Assembly (NCBI GenBank): GCA_002441865.1
Contig: DJNY01000036.1
Span: 2,577 to 11,754, forward strand
Length of the DNA stretch: 9,178 bases
Direction of reading: 5' to 3'
Source: Lachnospiraceae bacterium UBA6452
Lineage (GTDB): Bacteria; Bacillota; Clostridia; Lachnospirales; Lachnospiraceae
The notes under the pieces were generated by a model. That model ran no database searches. It worked only from the letters and a program-made list of their open reading frames with translations, and was not told the DNA's origin. Within the stretch, counting starts at the first letter, position 1. Every line of letters begins with the position of its first letter. Below are positions 1-5,685 of this stretch, in pieces. The position numbers were made by a program, and so were the translations under genes.

Positions 1-416
1 GACAGCTGCTTCGGCTTTGCCTTATATTTGCCCGCCAGACCGACTGTCGAAAGAATGGACGGTACATTTTTCTTGATCTCCTTGGTCGGTGTCTGTACGA
101 TACGCTGCGCAAACGCAACATTTTCATATACGTTTCTGTCTTTTAAAAGGCGGAAATCCTGAAATACCACGCCAAGCTTTCTGCGGTATTTCGGAATCTG
201 CTTATGACGCAGGCTTGCCACATCTATATCATTTACCATTATTTTCCCGGATGTCGGAAGCAGTTCCCGCAAAAGCAGCTTGATCAGTGTTGATTTACCG
301 GAACCGCTGTCTCCTACGACAAAAACAAATTCTCCCGCTTCGATCTTCAGGCTGACATTGTTCAGTGCCGGCGCTCCCGTCGAATATGCTTTACTAACAT
401 TTTCCAGTGTAATCAT
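1..416 (-). CDS. ftsE: Cell division ATP-binding protein FtsE (N-terminal 138 residues, cut by window edge)
   Basis: This is the ATPase of the FtsEX ABC complex. With the membrane protein FtsX it sits at the division site and, in Gram-positives, drives peptidoglycan hydrolases rather than transporting a solute (family knowledge). My translation from the ATG at 416 gives MITLENVSKAYSTGAPALNN, a Walker A motif GDSGSGKST at residues 35-43 and a Q-loop with FQD at 85-87. The reading frame leaves the window just after KAKPKQL, at the point where the LSGGE signature of FtsE begins. Walker B and the rest are therefore outside; full-length FtsE is usually near 228 residues. The start is supported by GAGGAGAG a few bases upstream. 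The gene begins 19 bases after the stop of the regulator gene and no terminator lies between, so the two are probably cotranscribed. ftsX would be expected further left. A generic ABC ATPase is the alternative, but the motif wording fits FtsE well. Confidence 0.9.
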   Translation of the reverse strand, partial: MITLENVSKAYSTGAPALNNVSLKIEAGEFVFVVGDSGSGKSTLIKLLLRELLPTSGKIMVNDIDVASLRHKQIPKYRRKLGVVFQDFRLLKDRNVYENVAFAQRIVQTPTKEIKKNVPSILSTVGLAGKYKAKPKQL

Positions 417-435
417 GAGATTCTCTCCTCGTTTA

Positions 436-1524
436 TCAATACTCAAATGTTTCCATATATTTCATATATTTGACAACCATCATGGCAATCTTAAAGGTGA
501 TCGCATCTTCAAAAACACGCAGATCCAGTCCCGTTGACTTCTGCAGCTTGTCCAGTCTGTATACCAGTGTATTACGGTGGATGAACAGCTGTCTTGAAGT
601 TTCCGAAACATTCAGGCTGTTTTCAAAGAATTTGTTGATCGTCACAATTGTTTCTTCATCAAAATCATCCGGACTCTTATTACCGAATATCTCGCGGATG
701 AACATCTTGCATAAAGGAATCGGAAGCTGGTAGATCAGACGTCCGATACCGAGCTCACTGTATGCCATGATCTCTCTTTCACCGAAGAAGATCTTACCGA
801 CATCCAGTGCCATCTTTGCTTCTTTGTAGGAACGGCTGACTTCTTTCAGTTCTCCGACAATACTGCCGTATGCAATATGTACATCGGACGCGCCTTCTTT
901 TTCCAGCGTCGTGATGATACTCTTTGCCACGCGCTCCAGTTCAGCCTTTGGCACTTCTTCCATGATCTCCTTGACGACGATCACGCTGTTCTCATCCACT
1001 GCCGTGATAAAATCGCGGTTTCCGTTGCCCAGACATTCCCGGATCACCTCTACGGAATTGGCATCTTTTCCCTCGCCCGCTTCAATGATCATTACGGTAC
1101 GCGGTGCTTCCATTTTAATGCGCAGCTTTTTGGACCGGCTGTAAATATCCACCAGAAGCAGATTATCCAGAAGCAGATTCTTGATAAAATTATCCTTATC
1201 AAACCGCTCCTTATATGCAACCATGAGATTCTGGATCTGGAAAGTTGCCATTTTGCCGATCATATAAACATCCTCTCCGGAGCCGATGGCAACCAGCACA
1301 TACTCCACAACCTGTTCATCGTAGATCTTAAAGAACTGGTATTTTGACACCTCCTGGCTGTCTGCCGGTGATTTTACAAAATCGACCACCGCCGCCGGAT
1401 ACTCCAGTTCATTTTCCGTTGTGGAAACGATCGTCTTTCCGTCTGTATCAATGACTGCAAAATCAACACGTGAAATTGCCTTTAGTCCGTCTAACGTATT
1501 CTGCAGAATCTGATTTGAAATCAT
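436..1524 (-). CDS. PucR/CdaR-type transcriptional regulator (362 aa)
   Basis: This is a cytoplasmic DNA-binding regulator. The C-terminal part carries the PucR/CdaR-type helix-turn-helix (HTH_30): residues about 290-350 include ETIVTINKFFENSLNVSET and the motif RQLFIHRNTLVYRLDKLQ, the family's recognition-helix region. Residues 1-110 form a probable sensor domain with a PAS-like opening (VDFAVIDTDGKTIVST). A middle region, about 115-260, resembles the GGDEF-like linker domain of CdaR proteins. The N-terminal part does not look like the canonical sugar-diacid-binding domain, so the name CdaR should not be read as a substrate assignment. The ATG at 1524 has a good ribosome binding site (AAAAGGAGCGGGG). 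The gene directly precedes ftsE. A 6-bp inverted repeat lies between the ribosome binding site and a possible -10, which would suit autoregulation. The ligand and targets cannot be told from sequence. Confidence 0.82.
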   Translation of the reverse strand: MISNQILQNTLDGLKAISRVDFAVIDTDGKTIVSTTENELEYPAAVVDFVKSPADSQEVSKYQFFKIYDEQVVEYVLVAIGSGEDVYMIGKMATFQIQNLMVAYKERFDKDNFIKNLLLDNLLLVDIYSRSKKLRIKMEAPRTVMIIEAGEGKDANSVEVIRECLGNGNRDFITAVDENSVIVVKEIMEEVPKAELERVAKSIITTLEKEGASDVHIAYGSIVGELKEVSRSYKEAKMALDVGKIFFGEREIMAYSELGIGRLIYQLPIPLCKMFIREIFGNKSPDDFDEETIVTINKFFENSLNVSETSRQLFIHRNTLVYRLDKLQKSTGLDLRVFEDAITFKIAMMVVKYMKYMETFEY

Positions 1525-1544
1525 AGCCCCGCTCCTTTTCCCGC

Positions 1545-1560
1545 CTATCCCATTGGATAG
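1545..1560. promoter_or_regulatory. Inverted repeat, candidate operator in front of the PucR/CdaR-type gene
   Basis: CTATCC and GGATAG form a perfect 6-bp inverted repeat around a 4-base centre. It lies about 20 bases upstream of the regulator's start and next to a TATAAC hexamer on the minus strand (just above 1558), so a bound protein could block transcription start or early elongation. Autoregulation is an inference. The repeat is short enough to occur by chance. Confidence 0.3.
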
Positions 1561-1623
1561 TTATACATTTTTCACAAAGATAGATACCTTCTCAATAGCC
1601 TTTTGCATATTGCTTGTTTTATT

Positions 1624-1653
1624 TTAATACATATCCACAAAAAAATCCACCAA
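1624..1653 (-). promoter_or_regulatory. Weak candidate promoter for the regulator-ftsE unit
   Basis: On the minus strand TTGGTG (1653-1648) and TATTAA (1629-1624) are separated by 18 bases in very AT-rich DNA. The fit to sigma-A consensus is only moderate, and the TATAAC near 1558 is a competing -10 without a good -35. A promoter must lie in 1525-1720, because a strong terminator closes the preceding gene at 1721-1766. Which hexamers are used is uncertain. Confidence 0.25.
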
Positions 1654-1720
1654 TTTCCCTTACTTTTTTATGCATTTTTTACCTTATTTCCGTGATAAAT
1701 CCTGTCATATACAAAAAGGG

Positions 1721-1766
1721 AATAAAAAAGCTCCGGAAGAAACGCCTTTGCTTTCCCTCCCGAAGC
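1721..1766 (-). terminator. Rho-independent terminator after the WecG/TagA-like gene
   Basis: In the minus-strand RNA a 13-pair stem forms between 1766-1754 and 1742-1730 (GCUUCGGGAGGGA with UUUCUUCCGGAGC, several G-U pairs), with an 11-base loop, followed at once by UUUUUUAUU. It begins one base past the TAA at 1768-1770, so it ends the three-gene unit that starts near 3638. Confidence 0.85.
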
Positions 1767-1767
1767 C

Positions 1768-2448
1768 TTATGATTCTTTTTCGTGATTTAAGTACTGTAC
1801 TACTTTGTGTTTAAAGAGCTTACGGACAACCCGGTCATGCAGCTTCCAGAACAGTCCCTTATGTTTATTGCTGTGAACCACTTCGTCTTTCAGCATCAGC
1901 CAGACTTCCACATTCAGTTTCATCTGGTTTGCTTCAAAAAAAGCCTCACGCTGCGGGGATGAAATATTGGTAATAAGGACATTCGGTGTCTCCACATTGA
2001 TCTCATTTACCAGATAATCATCATCCTGCTCCAGTTCATCCAGGGAATAGCTTCCTACGATCCGCAGATTCTCCTGATAACTGAGAAGTCCTTCCCGTAG
2101 CAGCTGCAGCTGTTCGTGTGTACTGGTCAGAAGATATACGGTCTGTCTGCCTCTGACGAGTTTTCGCAGAAATTCTGTCAGAAATTCATCGTTATCTACT
2201 TCTCTTACTCTGTTTCGCGTTGCAATGCCAGCCGCGCGCAAAATATCGCTGTCTGCCGGAACAGTCAGGTCAAGGTTCTTCAGGAAGTCCTGCCTTTCCT
2301 GCGATTCCTCCGCTTCCATCAGCCCGCGCATTGTAATATAGGCAATCGTACTGACTTTTCCGTCCCGCAAAAAGGCATCCGTCTTTTTCATTGCCTCACG
2401 TACGGTGTGATCCTGCAGTTCTATGCCCAATACCTGCATTTTTCTCAT
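1768..2448 (-). CDS. Divergent WecG/TagA/CpsF-family glycosyltransferase-like protein (226 aa)
   Basis: The layout matches the WecG/TagA/CpsF fold, whose members transfer N-acetylmannosamine-type sugars to lipid carriers at the membrane. There is an opening MQVLGIEL strand, STIAYITMRGLMEAE (family: a conserved Thr-x-Asn stretch), LDLTVPADSDILRAAG at about 59-74 (family: PDGxGvv), QTVYLL and LRIVGSY, then NVLITNISSPQREAF at about 156-170 (family: GxPxQE). The catalytic-looking motifs are all altered: the PDG position reads ADS, PxQE reads PQRE, and the VGxxfDxxaG segment is replaced by LMLKDEVVHSNKHKG. Activity in the usual sense is therefore doubtful. I chose ATG 2448, not the upstream ATG at 2478, because AAAGGTG lies 8 bases before it and the longer form would overlap the protease gene. 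The C-terminus is basic and aromatic (LFWKLHDRVVRKLFKHK), like the membrane-targeting tail of TagA. The gene follows the CPBP protease gene by 13 bases and ends at a strong terminator. Confidence 0.6.
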   Translation of the reverse strand: MRKMQVLGIELQDHTVREAMKKTDAFLRDGKVSTIAYITMRGLMEAEESQERQDFLKNLDLTVPADSDILRAAGIATRNRVREVDNDEFLTEFLRKLVRGRQTVYLLTSTHEQLQLLREGLLSYQENLRIVGSYSLDELEQDDDYLVNEINVETPNVLITNISSPQREAFFEANQMKLNVEVWLMLKDEVVHSNKHKGLFWKLHDRVVRKLFKHKVVQYLNHEKES

Positions 2449-2461
2449 ATTTGTTTCACCT

Positions 2462-3397
2462 TTAACCCCAGAATACATCTGCTGTCATATATAACAGGCA
2501 AAGCACAACAGAAATGACCAGCGGGACAGAGATCAGTTTTGTCTTTTTTTCTCCCGTATTTCCATGCAGCAGCTGCTGCATATACTGCACTCTGTTTTCC
2601 TTTTTCACGATCAGGTAAAACAGACAGCCTGCCAGTGCCGCCGCACCTGCAGCGATCACCGCATAAAACGAAACAGAAACTGCCAGTGCCTGTTTGTAAG
2701 GCATCTGCATTGTCTGTTCAATATATGCCATGCTCTCTTCCTGACTCATGATATTGCCCTGTGCTTTCTGTACCAGCATCTGCACGACATTTGTCGTATT
2801 GATGCAGATATGGAACAGCATACTGTAAAAGATACTGCCGCTGCCCTCTAACAGCAGTACACTGACTGCACCCACCAATACCGCATAGCTCATCTGGTTA
2901 AAATTCAGGTGGGTAAGTCCAAATAAAAGCGCCGATAACAGCATGGAACCGACAAACCTGTGACTTGTCTTATAGCCATGATAGATGACGCCGCGGAACA
3001 CAAATTCTTCGCTGACCGGACCTATGAGCCCGACCACAAGTAAAATCTGCCATCCCGGTACTGACAACATATAGTTTTGCAGACCGGCCACTTCATTTTC
3101 CACAAACAGCATGGAAAATGCATTCACCGCTATGATCGCCGGCATACACAAAAAAGTAAATACCACAACCAGAAAAGCCGTGGTAAATTTCGGTCTGTTA
3201 TGTGCGATCAGCCTGACCGGATCCGTCCTTGTCCCAATCAGAAACAAAACAGTCGGAACCAGCACGATCAGCTGGCTGAGCAAAAGACTCCCTATGATAC
3301 CGGGTGAAATGTCACTGCGCAGATACATCAGCACCATAACTGCCGCTTCCACAAGCAAAGTTGTCAGAAATAACCAATTAACCTTTTTCGGATTCAT
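2462..3397 (-). CDS. CPBP-family intramembrane metalloprotease (CAAX protease/Abi family, 311 aa)
   Basis: This is a polytopic membrane protein with the CPBP (type II CAAX prenyl endopeptidase-like) signature. Motif 1 is EEFVFRG at residues 130-136 (EExxxR), motif 2 is FGLTH at 159-163 (FxxxH) and motif 3 is HICIN at 196-200 (HxxxN). These are the glutamates and histidines that form the metal-dependent active site in this family. Hydrophobic segments are visible at about 8-25, 36-54, 73-96, 115-128, 150-161, 172-190, 225-248 and near the C-terminus. In bacteria members serve in peptide maturation, bacteriocin immunity or envelope protein processing; the substrate here is unknown. The start has an AAAGGG that overlaps the upstream stop codon with only about three bases of spacing, suggesting translational coupling to the 77-residue gene. 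The C-terminal tail after about residue 290 is a further membrane helix. No bacteriocin gene is visible nearby. Confidence 0.88.
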   Translation of the reverse strand: MNPKKVNWLFLTTLLVEAAVMVLMYLRSDISPGIIGSLLLSQLIVLVPTVLFLIGTRTDPVRLIAHNRPKFTTAFLVVVFTFLCMPAIIAVNAFSMLFVENEVAGLQNYMLSVPGWQILLVVGLIGPVSEEFVFRGVIYHGYKTSHRFVGSMLLSALLFGLTHLNFNQMSYAVLVGAVSVLLLEGSGSIFYSMLFHICINTTNVVQMLVQKAQGNIMSQEESMAYIEQTMQMPYKQALAVSVSFYAVIAAGAAALAGCLFYLIVKKENRVQYMQQLLHGNTGEKKTKLISVPLVISVVLCLLYMTADVFWG

Positions 3398-3404
3398 GTG
3401 CCCT

Positions 3405-3638
3405 TTAGTTGTTCATCATGAAGTTTACTAACTTATTGATATCTTCCGGTTCGTATGCAAGCAATTCCAGCTCTGAGATCGTACCGTCAGAAAAAAGCTT
3501 TGCCATGGAAACGTACTGGGAAAGCTTTGATTTTAAATTCAGTCTGTCGCCTTCTCCTGTTACAAGTTCAACCTTGCCTTTGCAGCTGTCAACTACTTCA
3601 AAGAATTTTTCAATGTTTGTAATATTCTGGATCTTCAT
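3405..3638 (-). CDS. Small conserved-looking protein of unknown function (77 aa)
   Basis: This is a 77-residue soluble protein with no signal peptide, no membrane segment and no motif I can tie to a function. It is mixed alpha/beta in appearance: MKIQNITNIEKFFEVVDSC, then KVELVTGEGDRLNLKSKLSQ and a helical end ISELELLAYEPEDINKLVNF. It has a single cysteine at residue 19. The real gene status is supported by AGGAG eight bases before the ATG, by the lack of any other use of this strand, and by tight packing in front of the CPBP protease gene (7 bases apart, with that gene's ribosome binding site overlapping this stop codon). It is probably the first gene of the three-gene unit ending at 1768. 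The function should be left open. Confidence 0.75.
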   Translation of the reverse strand: MKIQNITNIEKFFEVVDSCKGKVELVTGEGDRLNLKSKLSQYVSMAKLFSDGTISELELLAYEPEDINKLVNFMMNN

Positions 3639-3684
3639 TTTTCATTCTCCTTTTTGTAAGTGTTCATGTACGTTTTACAGTTTC

Positions 3685-3713
3685 AGTATAATCTATATTT
3701 TACCAAAAGAAAA
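3685..3713 (-). promoter_or_regulatory. Candidate promoter for the small protein-protease-WecG/TagA-like unit
   Basis: On the minus strand a good -10, TATACT (3690-3685), is preceded by 17 bases and a poor -35, TTTTCT (3713-3708). The predicted start is near 3678, about 40 bases before the ATG at 3638. The only support is the -10 and the position in the gap after cvfB. The -35 overlaps the AT-only inverted repeat at the end of cvfB. Confidence 0.35.
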
Positions 3714-3721
3714 GTATTCTT

Positions 3722-4558
3722 TTACTTCTTTAACCGGATTCCGTCACTTTCCAGTGTGATCAGATGTTCTTTGTACAGACGTCCGACCGCACGCTTGAAT
3801 TCGTTTTTGCTCATACCGACCGTCTCCCGGATCTGTTCCGGGGAGGATTTGTCATGTAACGGTAAAAATCCCTTCTTTTCCCGCAGAAGTGCCAGTACTT
3901 TATCCGCATCTTCGTTCATCTGCAGATGCGCCTTCTGCCGGATTCCCAGATCCAGCTTGCCGTCCTCCTTCACGCCGGTCACACGTGCACTGATCTGCTG
4001 AAGCACATGAAGGTCTCCGTACAGCTCTTTTTTCGGGATCAGTGCGGAATACTTATCATCCACTGCGACAAACGCGCCAAAATTATGACTGATCTCATAT
4101 ACCATACCGGTCACGACATCGTCCTTCTGATACGGGCTTTCTGTTTGCAGATAAGGATACACCTTCATGGTCGCACAGAGGCGCCCGCTCTTATCCAGAT
4201 ACAGAGCGGCGATCACTTCGTCACCTGCTTTTACCTGTGTGGTCTGCTCTCTGTACGGCAGAAACAGATCTTTTTCCAGTCCCCAGTCCAGAAAGGCACC
4301 GACTTTGCCAACTGAAACAACGCGCAGTCTTGCCGTCTGTCCCAGTGTCAGCTTTGGTTCCTTTACTGTTGCGATCGGGCGGTCACTGGAATCCCTGTAT
4401 AAAAATACATCGATCGGATCTCCTGCTTCCATATCTGCCGGAACCTGCTTTTTCGGCAAAAGCACCTTATTTTCCGCATCTTTCATTGTCTCTGCCAGAT
4501 AAATACCAAATTCAACTCTTTTTATCATGACGAGTGTCTGTTTTTTTCCAAATATCAT
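3722..4558 (-). CDS. cvfB: CvfB-type S1 RNA-binding protein (278 aa)
   Basis: This is a cytoplasmic RNA-binding protein of the CvfB/YitL family; the Staphylococcus member affects virulence gene expression (family knowledge). The sequence opens in the family style, MIFGKKQTLVMIKRVEFGIY. Three S1-like OB segments can be followed: residues about 1-62, about 70-133 (LGQTARLRVVSVGKVGAFLD) and about 143-207 (VVTGMVYEISHNFGAFVAVD, then KLDLGIRQ). A winged-helix domain ends the protein at about 215-278 (ADKVLALLREKKGFLPLHDK, then MSKNEFKRAVGRLYKEHLIT). Length matches the family's usual 280 or so. The start at 4558 has an AAGGCAGG upstream. The gene begins 17 bases after the thioesterase stop, with no terminator between them, so the two likely share a transcript. 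No convincing terminator follows; the AT-only 5-bp repeat at the stop codon is weak. Confidence 0.9.
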   Translation of the reverse strand: MIFGKKQTLVMIKRVEFGIYLAETMKDAENKVLLPKKQVPADMEAGDPIDVFLYRDSSDRPIATVKEPKLTLGQTARLRVVSVGKVGAFLDWGLEKDLFLPYREQTTQVKAGDEVIAALYLDKSGRLCATMKVYPYLQTESPYQKDDVVTGMVYEISHNFGAFVAVDDKYSALIPKKELYGDLHVLQQISARVTGVKEDGKLDLGIRQKAHLQMNEDADKVLALLREKKGFLPLHDKSSPEQIRETVGMSKNEFKRAVGRLYKEHLITLESDGIRLKK

Positions 4559-4575
4559 AGTAACCTGCCTTCTTT

Positions 4576-5331
4576 TTACAATATCTTTCCCACTATCGGA
4601 ACACGTTCTTCCTTTTCATATAGTGTTCCGTTAAATTTTACCATCGCATACGGACTGTGTTCCTCTGTTTCCAGCACAACAGTCACTTCTTCTGTTCCCT
4701 TTCCGTAAATGAGCGGATACAGGACATCTCCGAGCACCGCGGATTTATGGTAGCTGACCATCAGCCGGTTTACCTCAAAGTTTTCCGGGAGGAAATCCGC
4801 CGCTACAGCTACATACTGTCCGTTATTCATATGGTAATTGGTATCCAGATGATGCTTCCGGACAATCACTGTCTCCAGTCTCTCGCCTTCTCCCTCTACC
4901 CTGATTTTCCGCGACAGATATTCCATCGGAAGTTTCGGAGAAAGTTCATAAGCATTCAGCATTTCTTCCGTCGGCTTTGCAGGGCGCATGGATTCTATGT
5001 TCAGAAGCGTCCAAAGCGTATTGGCAACAGCAATTCTGCTGCCCTGCCCATCAAGCATATCAAAATTACGGAACCCCAGACAGCCTTTGAATTCATATGG
5101 GCTGGTCTCGATCGTGATCCGCTCACAGAGCTGCGGATAGCGGCTGACATCGATCTGCCAGAAATTCAATACCCATGCCAGACCCTGTCCTGCCAGATAC
5201 TCCGTTCCCATTCCCACATCCTCGGAATGAAATGTAGAACAATCCTGAAAATAGTCCAGCAGGGAAACAAGCTTCAGCCTGCCATCTTTATTTACTTCAC
5301 TGTAACGCACTCTGCTGTTGAATGAATACAT
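4576..5331 (-). CDS. Acyl-ACP thioesterase (FatA/FatB-like, 251 aa)
   Basis: The protein hydrolyses acyl-acyl carrier protein to free fatty acid and ACP in the cytoplasm, ending or tuning fatty acid synthesis (family knowledge, acyl-ACP thioesterase PF01643). Two hot-dog halves are visible. The N-terminal half runs from YSFNSRVRYSEVNKDGRLKL, through the helix segment SLLDYFQDCSTFHSEDVG, to WVLNFWQIDVSRYP. The C-terminal half contains HHLDTNYHMNNGQYV, whose DTNxHxNN (residues 163-170) is the family's active-site signature. Length fits bacterial members, about 250. A GTG at 5343 would add four residues, but the ATG at 5331 is preferred because GTGAGG lies 6 bases before it. cvfB follows 17 bases downstream. 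Upstream lies the hairpin-rich region, where I find no clear promoter, so the leader of this transcript may include part of it. Confidence 0.88.
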   Translation of the reverse strand: MYSFNSRVRYSEVNKDGRLKLVSLLDYFQDCSTFHSEDVGMGTEYLAGQGLAWVLNFWQIDVSRYPQLCERITIETSPYEFKGCLGFRNFDMLDGQGSRIAVANTLWTLLNIESMRPAKPTEEMLNAYELSPKLPMEYLSRKIRVEGEGERLETVIVRKHHLDTNYHMNNGQYVAVAADFLPENFEVNRLMVSYHKSAVLGDVLYPLIYGKGTEEVTVVLETEEHSPYAMVKFNGTLYEKEERVPIVGKIL

Positions 5332-5378
5332 TGTTTGCCTCACTTGTGTTTGAGATTTGGTTTTCTCTTATCAGACTC

Positions 5379-5427
5379 GAAAAATCCGCTACTTCGTAGC
5401 GTCGCAGCTTCGCTGCTTTCATTTTTC
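5379..5427. repeat. Structured unit A: outer stem with two triloop hairpins
   Basis: GAAAAAT (5379-5385) pairs with ATTTTTC (5421-5427). Inside sit two perfect hairpins with a TTC loop: CGCTAC/GTAGCG (5387-5401) and GCAGC/GCTGC (5404-5416). The result is a three-way junction shape on either strand. Confidence 0.7.
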
Positions 5428-5428
5428 T

Positions 5429-5506
5429 CGTTGTACGCTCGGAATAGCTATAACCTGCTGCGCAGGTTATTTCGTCGCACATTTGCTGCGCAAATATGTG
5501 ACAACG
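5429..5506. repeat. Structured unit: CGTTGT/ACAACG stem enclosing two hairpins
   Basis: CGTTGT (5429-5434) is complementary to ACAACG (5501-5506). Enclosed are ATAACCTGC/GCAGGTTAT (5450-5470, a perfect 9-bp stem with a TGC loop) and CACATTTGC with GCAAATATGTG (5478-5500, 6 plus 3 pairs around a 2-base bulge, TGC loop again). Both loops are the same triplet TGC. Confidence 0.65.
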
Positions 5507-5534
5507 CTTGGTTTTGTTCCCTCTTACCATACTC

Positions 5535-5584
5535 GAAAATCCTGCCGCTTACGCGTCAGCCGCACTTCGCGCTCTTTGATTTTC
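5535..5584. repeat. Structured unit B, diverged copy of unit A
   Basis: GAAAATC (5535-5541) pairs with GATTTTC (5578-5584), the same outer stem as unit A but with a compensating T/A to C/G change. The inside contains CTG-C-CGC with GCG-T-CAG (5542-5559, one mismatch) and a short CGC/GCG hairpin (5561-5571). It is flanked by the same sequences as unit A, CTCTTA upstream and CTCGTTGTACGC downstream. Confidence 0.6.
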
Positions 5585-5593
5585 TCGTTGTAC

Positions 5594-5645
5594 GCCCAGA
5601 TAAAACCAAATACTCGCTTCGCTCGTGCTTGGTTTTCTTCTGGGC
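5594..5645. repeat. Long inverted repeat C bordering the tRNA terminator
   Basis: GCCCAGA (5594-5600) pairs with TCTGGGC (5639-5645), and AAAACCAA (5602-5609) pairs with TTGGTTTT (5629-5636). The two blocks are separated by a 1-versus-2-base internal loop, giving 15 pairs. The loop holds CTCGCTTCGCTC (5613-5624), a perfect mirror sequence rather than a hairpin. No T-run follows on the minus strand, so it is not a classical terminator. Confidence 0.7.
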
Positions 5646-5648
5646 TAC

Positions 5649-5678
5649 AAAAAGCCCGGTTGAAATTCAACCGGGCTT
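5649..5678 (-). terminator. Rho-independent terminator of tRNA-Gln
   Basis: On the minus strand AAGCCCGGTTG (5678-5668) pairs perfectly with CAACCGGGCTT (5662-5652) around a 5-base loop, and runs straight into TTTTTG (to 5649). It starts 7 bases past the tRNA 3' end, so it separates the tRNA from the thioesterase transcript. Confidence 0.92.
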
Positions 5679-5685
5679 CCAAAAG

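Larger units (their letters stand above)
5357..5645. repeat. Hairpin-rich non-coding repeat cluster between tRNA-Gln and the thioesterase gene
   Basis: The 350-base gap between the thioesterase start and the tRNA holds no gene I can support. It holds three occurrences of TTGGTTTT (5357-5364, 5508-5515, 5629-5636) in the same orientation, and between them a chain of inverted repeats listed separately below. Two units share flanks: ACTCGAAAA at 5375-5383 and 5531-5539, and an exact 16-base stretch TTTTCTCGTTGTACGC at 5423-5438 and 5580-5595. Their cores differ but keep the ability to fold. Short GC-rich words such as GCTTCGCTGC, CTGCGCAG and CGCTTCGC recur. This looks like a dispersed palindromic element of the kind common in clostridial intergenic regions, or a structured RNA. 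I cannot tell which from one copy. Confidence 0.75.

Noticed and set aside
2449..2478. Upstream start for the WecG/TagA-like gene (ATG at 2478)
   Set aside because: It would overlap the end of the CPBP gene and ignore the well-placed ribosome binding site before 2448.
2462..3638. Bacteriocin maturation/immunity locus built on the CPBP protease
   Set aside because: The 77-residue neighbour has no leader peptide with a double-glycine motif, no cysteine-rich or hydrophobic core, and no exporter is present.
3710..3723. Terminator at the end of cvfB
   Set aside because: AAAAG/CTTTT is only a 5-bp AT-rich stem overlapping the stop codon, with a short T-run; too weak to call.
4657..5325. Long plus-strand open frame opposite the thioesterase gene
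   Set aside because: It is a shadow of a well-supported minus-strand gene with family motifs; the plus-strand product has no recognisable feature.
5357..5645. Repeats near the tRNA read as a CRISPR array
   Set aside because: Only two to three imperfect units of unequal spacing (151 and 121 bases), with self-complementary interiors instead of unique spacers, and no cas gene in the window.
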